Of a stretch of 64,000 nucleotides of DNA, positions 51,818 to 60,230 are shown piece by piece (position 1 is the stretch's first letter; every line of letters begins with the position of its first letter). Source of the stretch: Stygiobacter sp. RIFOXYC2_FULL_38_25. Its GTDB lineage: Bacteria > Bacteroidota > Ignavibacteria > Ignavibacteriales > Melioribacteraceae. The translations under genes were made by a program, and so were the position numbers. Location: NCBI GenBank assembly GCA_001803165.1, contig MHAZ01000003.1, positions 186,001 through 250,000 of the forward strand. Reading direction: 5' to 3'. Below the pieces are notes generated by a model. The model saw only the letters and a program-made list of their open reading frames with translations. It made no database searches and was not told the DNA's origin.

Positions 51818-51862
51818 CTTCGTCCCGAACGAAGCGCGCTAACCGGGCTGCGCTACACCCCG
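51788..51862 (-). tRNA. tRNA-Pro (anticodon CGG)
   Basis: A 75-base cloverleaf on the minus strand. Acceptor CGGGGTG / CACCCCG, D arm GCGC-AGCCCGGTTA-GCGC, anticodon arm CTTCG-TTCGGGA-CGAAG, T arm GGGAG-TTCGAAT-CTCCC, discriminator A, no encoded CCA. It reads CCG. The GIY-YIG frame starts in its 3' trailer. Confidence 0.96.
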
Positions 51863-51952
51863 AAAATGACGTCGAAAAATAATGGTTTTTAGCTATCTAA
51901 AAAAATTTTTGTTAAAAAAACGGATTGGTGACAGAATATTTTTCCATAAAGA

Positions 51953-51983
51953 ACAAAAAAAAGACCACTTACTCAGTGGTCTT
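51953..51983 (-). terminator. Rho-independent terminator of ompA
   Basis: Perfect 9-bp stem AAGACCACT / AGTGGTCTT (51961-51969 and 51975-51983) with a run of T residues after it on the minus strand, about 25 bases after the ompA-like stop. Confidence 0.9.
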
Positions 51984-52006
51984 TCTTTATTCAATTTCAG
52001 GAACTA

Positions 52007-53107
52007 CTATTGAACTTTGAATTCGATTCTACGATTCATTGCTCTTCCATCGGCAGTAGCGTTATCAGCAACCGGGTTGCTTTCGCCTTTTCCGGAAACT
52101 GTAATTCTGCCGGCATCAACGCCCTTAGAAGTTAAATAGTTTTTAACTGTGTTAGCTCTTCTTTCAGAAAGTCCTTTATTGTAAGATTCTGAACCAACAT
52201 TATCTGTATAGCCTTCAATACCAATTTTCATATCCGGATTCTTTAGTAATGCTTTGGCTGCATCATAAAGCATAGGATAAGATTCCGCTGTTAATTGAGA
52301 GCTGTTAAATTCGAAGTTATTACCAACAAGAACCCATTTTTCCGAAACAGCTGTAGCTTTTGGAGCTCTTTCAACAACAATTTCCTTTGTTACTTCTTTA
52401 GGAATATGAGCTTTGATCATATCTTCGATCTTGTTGTAATCTGTAAGATCTTTTTGCTCTTGTGTAATACCGGTATAAAGCTGGCAGTACTTAGATGGTT
52501 CGCCTTTGTCTAAGAAATAAAGAAGTCCGAGATTTAAACCGATATAAGAATCTGAACCACTTTGTTCACCAGCTATTACAGCACCATCAAAAGTTGAGTT
52601 ACCTGTTTGATGATAACCGAATTCTGTTATAAGCTTCCAATCTTCATCTAAACACCATTCTAAACCAGCACCAACGTTAAACTGCATTACAAATGCATTT
52701 TCATCTACTGTGGTTGAATAATAATTAGTGAGCATTCTGTAATTACCGCCAAGTCCGCCAAATACATATGGTGAAATTGGTTCGCATGGAACAAGATAAT
52801 ACAAGAAATCTAAATCGCCTGTAATAGCGTTGGTTTCTTCTAATTGAGTTCCAACACCGCTTACCCAATTTGATTCCAAATGTGAGTATCCGGCTTTAAG
52901 TCTCAAAGCAATATGTTCTGAAAAGTTTCTTTGTATAGAAAGAAAACCTCCGTAATTCGAATTCAATGCCTCGGTATTAACGCTAAGCATTCTTGGATAT
53001 CTGAAACCGAAACCAAGAGACCAGCTGTCTTTGGCAAGCTGAGCATTAGTAACCTCAGCAAGACCAACCAAAAGTATAATTGTTACTATTGTTAAAAGTT
53101 TTTTCAT
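52007..53107 (-). CDS. OmpA-family outer-membrane protein
   Basis: 366 residues. Signal peptide to about residue 22 (LAEVTNAQ), an eight-stranded barrel-like region (about 25-200, e.g. WSLGFGFRYPRM, SYIGLNLGLLYFL), a hinge, then an OmpA C-terminal peptidoglycan-binding domain (about 255-366) with IEGYTDNVGSESYNKGLSER and GRAMNRRIEFKV, which carry the Asp and Arg that hold DAP. This agrees with the DAP-type MurE in the window. A perfect AAGGAGG site and an unusual set of palindromes precede it. Confidence 0.93.
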   Translation of the reverse strand: MKKLLTIVTIILLVGLAEVTNAQLAKDSWSLGFGFRYPRMLSVNTEALNSNYGGFLSIQRNFSEHIALRLKAGYSHLESNWVSGVGTQLEETNAITGDLDFLYYLVPCEPISPYVFGGLGGNYRMLTNYYSTTVDENAFVMQFNVGAGLEWCLDEDWKLITEFGYHQTGNSTFDGAVIAGEQSGSDSYIGLNLGLLYFLDKGEPSKYCQLYTGITQEQKDLTDYNKIEDMIKAHIPKEVTKEIVVERAPKATAVSEKWVLVGNNFEFNSSQLTAESYPMLYDAAKALLKNPDMKIGIEGYTDNVGSESYNKGLSERRANTVKNYLTSKGVDAGRITVSGKGESNPVADNATADGRAMNRRIEFKVQ

Positions 53108-53161
53108 AGAACCTCCTTAAATGAGGAATGATTTTCAATTTATTTTTCTTCTGCAATAAGT

Positions 53162-53229
53162 TACTTTATTAAAGTACTTAGTACTTCTCAATCAAGTAGA
53201 GAGTTAATCTATATCAAACAGATTAACTC
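53162..53229. promoter_or_regulatory. Three palindromes upstream of the ompA-like gene
   Basis: TACTTTA-T-TAAAGTA (53162-53176) overlaps AAGTACT-T-AGTACTT (53172-53186), and GAGTTAATCT pairs with AGATTAACTC (53201-53210, 53220-53229). The first two are odd-length perfect dyads of operator size. The third could be the 3' hairpin of the lipoprotein gene, but no T tract follows. Confidence 0.5.
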
Positions 53230-53253
53230 ATCTCTCGACTCAATTCAAATCTA

Positions 53254-54639
53254 TTAAAATGGTCCTACGCCAACACCACCTTGATTATGCTGTCTCCAGT
53301 ACCATTCATAAATGAAATTATGTCTATATCTCATGAAGTTAGCATCTTGAATGAAAACACCAGTTTGAGAGACTCTAAATACATCGTTGATGCTCAATTC
53401 TTCTATTCTTATTCTGTAGATCCAATCACCAGATTCAGTTTCATGCCCGGCAGGACCCTGAACTAAGCCAGCAGAATTAACTGTAGGAGAACCGCCTAAC
53501 ATAGCTGGCAAATTATAAGTAAAATAATATCTTGCTCGTTGACCAGTTTGATTTGATCTACCAAAACGAGCTTGAATTAATCCATAAGTAAAAGGTTGAG
53601 TTGGTTGATTGTTAGCATCACCACTAACTACGGTAATATATGGCGGTGTGGGATCAGAACCATCATAAACTGAAGTTTTGTTATTAGGACCAAGTTCAAT
53701 AATCAATTCTTTTGTTCCTAAAACTTTTTCCATCTTAGTAATAGAAATTCCTTCACCCTGAACATATTTGCCTGTAACAGTTTGAGATACAGATACATTT
53801 CCTAATAATGCATACTGACCTGGCTTGGTAACTTGAACAGAAGCTGTTAAACCACCCGCAGCTACGACCGCGTTTGAACCGGTATTTTCCCATTTATTTG
53901 TTGCTGTATTAAATAACAATAGTGGGATTTGTGTACCAGCAGGCAATGGAAATGGTAAATTAAAAGTCATTGTAACCGGTTGAGCAAAAGTTGTTACACC
54001 TGGAGCAGATAAGTTGTTAGATGCAACAATGTTTTGTGTTGCAGCAGTCGTTGATGGAGGAGGCGTACTAACAACTGGAACTGACGCAACTGTAACTTGT
54101 GTATTTGCCGGAACTGCATTTGCCGGAACTGTTACTGTTACCGGGGTAGATGTTTTTGCGTCTGATGTTGGAGGTACTGTAGCAGTTCCACCGGATGTGC
54201 CGATAGTTGTTGTTGTAACATTTGTAATTTTTGTTAGTACTAATGGAACTACACTTGCGACGCCGTTAGCTTTGTCGTAAGTAGCTGTTCTAAAACCATA
54301 ACCAAAACCAGCAACATTAGTAGAAATATTAAAAGTGGATTCAGTTACATTTAACGCTGTAAGATTAAATTGATACATACCACTTCCATTAGTAGCAGCT
54401 GTGGTTACTACAGTTCCGTCTAGCTTCACTAAACTTACCGTAGCATTAGCAATACCATTTCCTGTGGTATTGTCCAAAACATAACCACTTAGTACAACAG
54501 CTTGCGGCGTTGGAGCCGGCGGGTTTGGTCTTGGAGCTTCGGGTCCAACTCTGGAGGTCTCACAACCTGAGAAAACCAAAGAACCCGCAAGCACTACTAA
54601 AAACGAAAAAACAACAAGAAAGTTTTTCTTTTTATTCAT
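53254..54639 (-). CDS. Lipoprotein with carboxypeptidase-regulatory-like and ZU5-like domains
   Basis: 461 residues. Lipobox FSGC puts the anchor at Cys26, followed by a proline-rich linker. Residues about 47-130 form a carboxypeptidase-D regulatory-like beta domain (LSGYVLDNTTGNGIANATVS). Next, GGTATVPPTSDAKTSTPVTV to ANAVPANTQVTVASV resembles a ZU5-type module, and PGQYALLG closes it. The C-terminal 190 residues (LIQARFGRSNQTGQRARYYF) are unrecognised. It is encoded just downstream of the YjbH-like gene (24 bases) and may share its transcript. Function unknown. Confidence 0.65.
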   Translation of the reverse strand: MNKKKNFLVVFSFLVVLAGSLVFSGCETSRVGPEAPRPNPPAPTPQAVVLSGYVLDNTTGNGIANATVSLVKLDGTVVTTAATNGSGMYQFNLTALNVTESTFNISTNVAGFGYGFRTATYDKANGVASVVPLVLTKITNVTTTTIGTSGGTATVPPTSDAKTSTPVTVTVPANAVPANTQVTVASVPVVSTPPPSTTAATQNIVASNNLSAPGVTTFAQPVTMTFNLPFPLPAGTQIPLLLFNTATNKWENTGSNAVVAAGGLTASVQVTKPGQYALLGNVSVSQTVTGKYVQGEGISITKMEKVLGTKELIIELGPNNKTSVYDGSDPTPPYITVVSGDANNQPTQPFTYGLIQARFGRSNQTGQRARYYFTYNLPAMLGGSPTVNSAGLVQGPAGHETESGDWIYRIRIEELSINDVFRVSQTGVFIQDANFMRYRHNFIYEWYWRQHNQGGVGVGPF

Positions 54640-54663
54640 CTTTCACCTCTTGAATATAATGAG

Positions 54664-55983
54664 TTAATTAATTTTTCTAAATGTATTTTTTACAAAGCTT
54701 GGATTCAGTTTTTCAAAAAATGTATTTATTCTACTACCGGTATTGTAACGCTGCCCAATTAAATCGTTCGTGTTACTTTTAACAACATAACTCCAAGAAT
54801 AATTCTCAGCAACTTTTAAACGCACTAAACTTGGGTTCCAATATTTGGAAGGAAACAATGGGATTGTCAATGTAAACCCTCCGTTTGTGACACCCTCGAA
54901 TGACCGTATGGCAAAAAAACCGATTTCAATTTCACTAAATTCCCTGTTAATATCAAATCTAATACTATTATCTTTTTGTAAATATCTACCAATGCTGGCA
55001 CCTAAAGTAAGGTCGTATGTTTCAATCCTAAGCTCTGCGCTTAAAGAACCGGTAACTAAAAACTGATTGGAATAAAGTATTCTAGTCATCCCGGAGAAAT
55101 CTATATAACTTGTAACTCCAAAATTTGCACCAAGGCTAAAATTTCCGTCACCAAAATATTTCTTCGCTTCAAAATCAAATCCGTATCTGTTTCCAGAGAA
55201 AATGCCGGCGGTGGTTGATATAAAGAACGCTTTAGGCAAACGAAATGTTTGATTAATTGTAACCATTCCGGTTCTTATTGAATCGCCTCGGGAACCCAAT
55301 TCATTCCAAAGTGGAAAAATTGTTTCGTAACTCAATCTCATTCCTTTCCAAAAACCCGTTCTAATATCCGGTGCTAAATTAATTTGAGCTAATATCGGAT
55401 CTGAATAGGGACCGAATTCAAAACTCATTGTTGGTTTTATCACCAAATCAAATCTCAAATTAGAAGAATTAAATTCGGATTCATCAAGCAAAAGATTGTA
55501 TTCTCTATCAACATCAAGTTTGATATCGGAATCATCTATAAACTGCTGAGCATTGATTTTATTACCTAAAAACGCCTTACAGTTTTCAATACTTGATAAG
55601 AATTTGATAATTGGAATTTTTCTGTTTAGAGGGATTAAGATTAATTCCTCTCGGTCATCAATTAAAGGAACAACAATTTTAATAACTTCGTTTAGGGCTT
55701 CAACTTCAAACCTATAGACACGATTTTCATAGGCAATCAAAATTCTCGCGTTTTCAATTTTTATCCGAATATTTTCGAAGCCGTTTTCTACCAACTGAGC
55801 TGTGATGACTTTTTTATCAGTAGAAAAAACATTAGTTACAAGAAACAAAATCAAAAAAGAGCTAATTAATCTTATCTTATTATATATATAGCTAACCGAC
55901 TTCACAAATTGTGATTTCTCGCGCATAGATAATTTTTGTTGCCCTCTGAATATGGGTAGGTAGTCATTTGACCGAACTTTCAT
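54664..55983 (-). CDS. YjbH/GfcD-like outer-membrane beta-barrel protein
   Basis: 439 residues from ATG at 55983; ATG at 55926 gives 420 residues, a cleaner signal peptide (IRLISSFLILFLVTNVFS) and is the better biological start. The second half is a string of amphipathic strands with turn motifs (LSYETIFPLWNELGSRGDSI, GYGLDF-type FDFEAKKYFGDGNFSLGA, EIGFFAIRSFEGVTNGGFTL, IPLFPSKYWNP) as in YjbH-type exopolysaccharide proteins. It could serve polysaccharide export, but the polysaccharide locus is 46 kb away. A weak promoter (TTTG-N19-TATATTCA) ends near 55990. Confidence 0.6.
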   Translation of the reverse strand: MKVRSNDYLPIFRGQQKLSMREKSQFVKSVSYIYNKIRLISSFLILFLVTNVFSTDKKVITAQLVENGFENIRIKIENARILIAYENRVYRFEVEALNEVIKIVVPLIDDREELILIPLNRKIPIIKFLSSIENCKAFLGNKINAQQFIDDSDIKLDVDREYNLLLDESEFNSSNLRFDLVIKPTMSFEFGPYSDPILAQINLAPDIRTGFWKGMRLSYETIFPLWNELGSRGDSIRTGMVTINQTFRLPKAFFISTTAGIFSGNRYGFDFEAKKYFGDGNFSLGANFGVTSYIDFSGMTRILYSNQFLVTGSLSAELRIETYDLTLGASIGRYLQKDNSIRFDINREFSEIEIGFFAIRSFEGVTNGGFTLTIPLFPSKYWNPSLVRLKVAENYSWSYVVKSNTNDLIGQRYNTGSRINTFFEKLNPSFVKNTFRKIN

Positions 55984-56112
55984 AAATCACGATTGAATAT
56001 ATTAATTCACTGTTAAAGTTCAAATAGTTTCATAAAGATTAATACTTTTGTGTGATCTGCTGCAAAATAACTTCTTAATTGTTTAGATTTGTCGCAAAAA
56101 TTTAGGAGGACT

Positions 56113-56610
56113 ATGGCAACCAATCATTCTTTAGATATCGTTTCAGAAATTGACTTTCAGGAAGTTGATAACGCTCTCAATCAGGCAATAAAGGAAATTC
56201 AGCAACGATATGATCTCAAGGACTCCAATACAGAACTTCTGCTCAACAAGAAAGACAAACAAATTTCGATTAATACCAAAGATGATTATTCACGCAAACA
56301 ATCAATTGATATTCTTCAAACTAAATTCTTAAAACGTGGAATCTCTATAAAGGCATTGAAATTTAAGGAGCCGGAAACCGCTGCTGCCGGAAGAATGAAG
56401 CAGATCATTGATTTGCAAAGCGGCATTTCGAAAGAGAACGCCAAGCTTGTTACAAAAATGATTAAAGACAGCAAGCTAAAAGTAAACGCGCAAATACAAG
56501 ATGAACAAGTTAGAGTTACTGCGCCAAAGATTGATGACTTACAAGCAATAATGAAAATGTTAAAAGAAGCTGATCTTGAATTTCCGGTTCAGTTCACAAA
56601 TTTCAAGTAA
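56113..56610 (+). CDS. yajQ: YajQ-family nucleotide-binding protein
   Basis: 165 residues from ATG at 56113, which has an AGGAGG site four bases upstream; an in-frame TTG eight codons earlier is rejected. SLDIVSEIDFQEVDNALNQA, YDLKDSNTELLLNKKDKQIS and VKVNAQIQDEQVRVT-type (LKVNAQIQDEQVRVTAPKID) motifs cover the two ferredoxin-like halves. Family members bind RNA or cyclic di-GMP; the physiological role here is open. It is divergent from the YjbH-like gene. Confidence 0.93.
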   Translation: MATNHSLDIVSEIDFQEVDNALNQAIKEIQQRYDLKDSNTELLLNKKDKQISINTKDDYSRKQSIDILQTKFLKRGISIKALKFKEPETAAAGRMKQIIDLQSGISKENAKLVTKMIKDSKLKVNAQIQDEQVRVTAPKIDDLQAIMKMLKEADLEFPVQFTNFK

Positions 56611-56634
56611 AATTTTTAATTCCATATTTAAAAC

Positions 56635-56660
56635 AAAAAACCCGCCGAAGCGGGTTTTTT
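56635..56660. terminator. Bidirectional terminator between yajQ and the TonB receptor gene
   Basis: Perfect 11-bp stem AAAAAACCCGC / GCGGGTTTTTT with a CGAA loop. Its A and T flanks give a T tract on both strands, serving the two convergent genes. Confidence 0.92.
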
Positions 56661-56680
56661 GTTTTCACTACAACTAAGAA

Positions 56681-59600
56681 TTATAAAGTGTATCTAACAC
56701 CAAACTGCATAGCCCAACGTGAAGAAATATCACTAATAGAATATGGAGAGTTATTGTTTGGTTTTGTAAAGCTATAAACCGGAGTATTTGCTCTACCGTT
56801 ATGAGTAATTCTTCCCTGCAATCTAACAGCAGCGTAATCGAAAGTAGTAAGTTCAACCTTACCCCAATCCTTGTTGAGTAAGTTGGCAACGTTCAAAATA
56901 TCCAAAGAAATTTGGAAAGCACCCATACCCATAAAATCCGGTATGTCTTGAGTAACTTTAAGATCTATATACTCTGACCATGGATTGCGAGCACTATTTC
57001 TTTCGAAAATCTTGCCACGGCTTTCATTTAGAAATTCATTGTTTTTAATGAACGCATCTAAATCCGCGTATGTTGTATTGGCTTTTGTAGCCGGAACATA
57101 TTTCCCGCTAGAAATTGTACCGATAAGAATTTCAGTTTCATTTCTAGGAACGTAGAATAAATCATTTTGATCAAAACCATCATTATTCAAATCGCCTAGA
57201 ACAATGAATGAATATGGTCTTCCGCTTTGACCGTTATAGAATAATGAGATTGTAGTAGGAGCGTTTCTAAAGAATTCGTGAGAATAAGAAAGAGAAATGA
57301 ACGCTCTGTGTCTAATTTCAAAATTCGAAGTTGTTAATGCCGGTGCATTAGCATCCATCGAAATTGGATTAAATCTCATTTGAGAAACAGCCTGAGATGA
57401 AGTTACACTATTTTTATCTTTTGCAACTCCGTAAGTATAAGCAGTATTAATTGATAATCCTCTTGAAACACTTCTTTGCAATTGGAAAGACAAGTTAGAT
57501 TGATAACCGCTGCTTGTATTATAGATTTCCAAAATATCAAAGAAATTACCACCGCCACTGTTTGTTCCACCGTAAACAGGTCTGCCGTCAACACCGGAAC
57601 CTAAACTAGCAATGGTTCCAATTTGAGAAGCTATGTTTACCTTGCGGTACAACATATCGTTCACAGTACTTGAATACAATAATTCAACAGTGCCTACAAA
57701 GCCTAATGGTAATTCTTGATCAACGCCCAAGTTAAATCTTAATACTTGCGGCATCTTCAAGTCCGGATCAGCAATGTTAATTTCTGATTGAACTCTTGGA
57801 TCGCCCAATGCACCGGCAGCGCGTGGATCACCGGCAAAATATTGATTATACGGATTAGCAATAAATGGTAATACTCCGCCGGTAGTTTTGTTACGAACTT
57901 CTGCGAGAAGTGTACCGGAATTTCCATAATTATTAGAAATCCAAACGTAAGGAACGCGACCGGTAAATAAGCCTAAACCACCTCTAAATTGAGTTGATCT
58001 ATCGCCGTTAACATCCCAGTTAAAACCAACACGAGGAGATAAAAGTATGTTTCCGCTTGGAGCTGCATCAGTTTGATATCCAGGGAAGTATTGCGGAAGT
58101 AACGGATTAGCTTCCGGTGCTTCAGGGAATGTTGGGATATCTACACGAATACCATAAGTAAGTTTGAAAGTTGGAATAATTGTCCATTCGTCCTGAACAT
58201 AAAATCCAAGTTGAGCAACACTAAACTCTGCCGCTGGAGCAACTGAAGGATCTTTCTTTCCGTAAACTCTTTGATAGAAAGCAACTTTGTTAGCTGTAAA
58301 ATCTGCTAAACTATTATACTGATAGTATCCAAAGAATGAACGTACGAACATATTTCTGAATGAGAAAAATTCGTTATGTGTACCGACTGTAAAAATATGG
58401 TTGCCAACGTAGTAGGAGAAGTTATCTGTAATTTCCAAAACATCTTGGTCAAGTTCGTTAGCAGAAGAAAAACGATCCGGACCGGCAAACATATTGAAAC
58501 CGCCGTCACGAACTTCAACTTCAGGACTTGCAGCGGCTGTGCCGGATCTTCTATCACGAATAGTTGTAAAGCCAACAATAAGTTCGTTAGAAAAACTATT
58601 GCCTAAACGGCTGTTTAATTGAAGTACGGTAGAGTTGGTTTTATTTCTAATTCTATAATTATAAGTATCAAAGCTCATTTGGTTTGATCCGCTACGAGCA
58701 TTCATATTATCTACATAGGCATCAACAAAGTTGTGACGCAATGTTAGTTGATGTTCTTGAGATAAGTTGTAATCGAATCTTAAGAACAATTTTGTACTTG
58801 GCTGCTCACGAATAAATTCTTCATAAGAACCGGCATCCATTCCCTTTGCCTTTAATGCATTTGCATAAGGAAGAACTTTATCACTAATTAATTGTGCACC
58901 TGTCTTTCCACCAAAACCATCAAGGAGAGAAAGGTTTCTTACAGGTCTATCATTAGTTGTAATTTCTCCGTTAACAAAGAAAAACAATTTATCCTGCATG
59001 ATAGGACCGCCGGCGCGGAATCCATATTGGTAATCGGAGAATTCAGCAATGTCCGGTCTGCCGTCAAGTTTTCCCATAAACTTTTCATTTCTACCAAAAC
59101 CGTAAATTGAGCCACCATACTTGTTGGTTCCGGCGCGTGTTACAGCATTAATACCACCACCGGTAAAGCTGCCTTGTCTAACATCATAAGGAGCTACAAC
59201 AACTTGAAATTCGCGGATAGCGTCCAACGAAATTGGATTTGTACCGGTTTGTCCGCCAGGTGTTCCACTGCTTCCTAAACCAAACAAATCATTATACTGT
59301 GTTCCGTCAATCTGAACGTTGTTATAACGATTGCTGCGTCCGGCAGCTTGAACATCTGTACCTGAGAACAATGGAGATAGTTTTGCAAAAGATTGAAAAC
59401 TTCTGCTTACAGTCGGAAGTTCTTCAATTTGTTTTATACCTACGTTTTGAGCTGATCCGGTGCGTGATTGCGACATAACAGCATTTTTTTCTGCTGTAAC
59501 TGTAACACCAGACATCATTACTGCTTGCTCAGGTAATGTGAAGTTAATTTTTAAGTTTTGTCCTAAAGCCAGATCAAAACCTTCTTCTACCTGAGGTGTG

Positions 59601-59866
59601 TAGCCAACAATGGAAACGGTTACTTTATAAGGTCCGCCAACTCTCAAACCGAGAACGTTATAACGTCCGTCGTCACGAGTGTTAGTACCGTATTGTGTTC
59701 CAGATGGTACATGCACTACAATAACGTTAGCACCTGGCAATGCGCCGCCGTTTTGGTCAACAACTGTTCCGTTAATGGATGCCGTTGTTGTTTGAGCGAA
59801 CATTGACTGGAAGCTAAACATTATAACTAAAGCGAAGAAGGAGAATAGTTGTTTAACTTTACTCAT
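56681..59866 (-). CDS. Oar-like TonB-dependent receptor
   Basis: 1061 residues. Signal peptide to about residue 25 (QSMFAQ), a carboxypeptidase-regulatory-like domain (about 29-115: SINGTVVDQNGGALPGANVI), a plug with LPTVSRSFQSFAKLSPLF and GGINAVTRAGTNKYGGSIYG, and a long barrel ending QFGVRYTL. This is the Oar-type architecture of Bacteroidota. It should take up a ligand across the outer membrane with TonB energy; no SusD partner is present. AGGAG lies seven bases from the ATG. It is a paralogue of the next gene. Confidence 0.92.
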   Translation of the reverse strand: MSKVKQLFSFFALVIMFSFQSMFAQTTTASINGTVVDQNGGALPGANVIVVHVPSGTQYGTNTRDDGRYNVLGLRVGGPYKVTVSIVGYTPQVEEGFDLALGQNLKINFTLPEQAVMMSGVTVTAEKNAVMSQSRTGSAQNVGIKQIEELPTVSRSFQSFAKLSPLFSGTDVQAAGRSNRYNNVQIDGTQYNDLFGLGSSGTPGGQTGTNPISLDAIREFQVVVAPYDVRQGSFTGGGINAVTRAGTNKYGGSIYGFGRNEKFMGKLDGRPDIAEFSDYQYGFRAGGPIMQDKLFFFVNGEITTNDRPVRNLSLLDGFGGKTGAQLISDKVLPYANALKAKGMDAGSYEEFIREQPSTKLFLRFDYNLSQEHQLTLRHNFVDAYVDNMNARSGSNQMSFDTYNYRIRNKTNSTVLQLNSRLGNSFSNELIVGFTTIRDRRSGTAAASPEVEVRDGGFNMFAGPDRFSSANELDQDVLEITDNFSYYVGNHIFTVGTHNEFFSFRNMFVRSFFGYYQYNSLADFTANKVAFYQRVYGKKDPSVAPAAEFSVAQLGFYVQDEWTIIPTFKLTYGIRVDIPTFPEAPEANPLLPQYFPGYQTDAAPSGNILLSPRVGFNWDVNGDRSTQFRGGLGLFTGRVPYVWISNNYGNSGTLLAEVRNKTTGGVLPFIANPYNQYFAGDPRAAGALGDPRVQSEINIADPDLKMPQVLRFNLGVDQELPLGFVGTVELLYSSTVNDMLYRKVNIASQIGTIASLGSGVDGRPVYGGTNSGGGNFFDILEIYNTSSGYQSNLSFQLQRSVSRGLSINTAYTYGVAKDKNSVTSSQAVSQMRFNPISMDANAPALTTSNFEIRHRAFISLSYSHEFFRNAPTTISLFYNGQSGRPYSFIVLGDLNNDGFDQNDLFYVPRNETEILIGTISSGKYVPATKANTTYADLDAFIKNNEFLNESRGKIFERNSARNPWSEYIDLKVTQDIPDFMGMGAFQISLDILNVANLLNKDWGKVELTTFDYAAVRLQGRITHNGRANTPVYSFTKPNNNSPYSISDISSRWAMQFGVRYTL

Positions 59867-60230
59867 ACATTACTCCTATTATGGGTTAATGAATCATTGG
59901 TTAGTGATAAATTTTTACCTAAGTGGGCGGTAGAAAATATACCGGTAAATATGAAATAAGCTTCTTTTCGAAATGTTTTGCCGCTTAATAAACTCACTGT
60001 ATCTCTTGCTCGTTAGAAAGGAGATTATTTTTTGCACTTGGAAGATATGAAAATAGCCCAAATGTCAAAAGGATTTAACCATTTTTTAATAAACAAAACT
60101 TAAGGCTTGATTAGTCTTAAATTTTTCCGGACAAAAAGTAAATTCCATTTTCTACCGAGTTATTAATCCCCATAAAAAAAGAGCTAAGTGTTAGAACTTA
60201 GCTCTTCCATAACTTAACTACTACTTATTT
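59867..60230. other. Intergenic region between the two TonB receptor genes
   Basis: About 360 bases. It holds the leader of the 56681-59866 gene (left end) and the terminator of the upstream paralogue at 60173-60206. I see no other gene or recognised RNA. Confidence 0.6.
60173..60206 (-). terminator. Rho-independent terminator of the second TonB receptor gene
   Basis: Perfect 11-bp stem AAGAGCTAAGT / ACTTAGCTCTT (60179-60189, 60196-60206) followed on the minus strand by a run of T residues. Confidence 0.92.

Noticed and set aside
53201-53229. Intrinsic terminator for the 53254-54639 lipoprotein gene
   Set aside because: The 10-bp stem is AT-rich and not followed by a T tract on the minus strand, so I list it only as a palindrome.
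60047-60103. 18-residue plus-strand ORF in the gap between the TonB receptor genes
   Set aside because: Only a weak GGAAG near the start, no distinctive composition, and the region is better explained as leader and terminator sequence.
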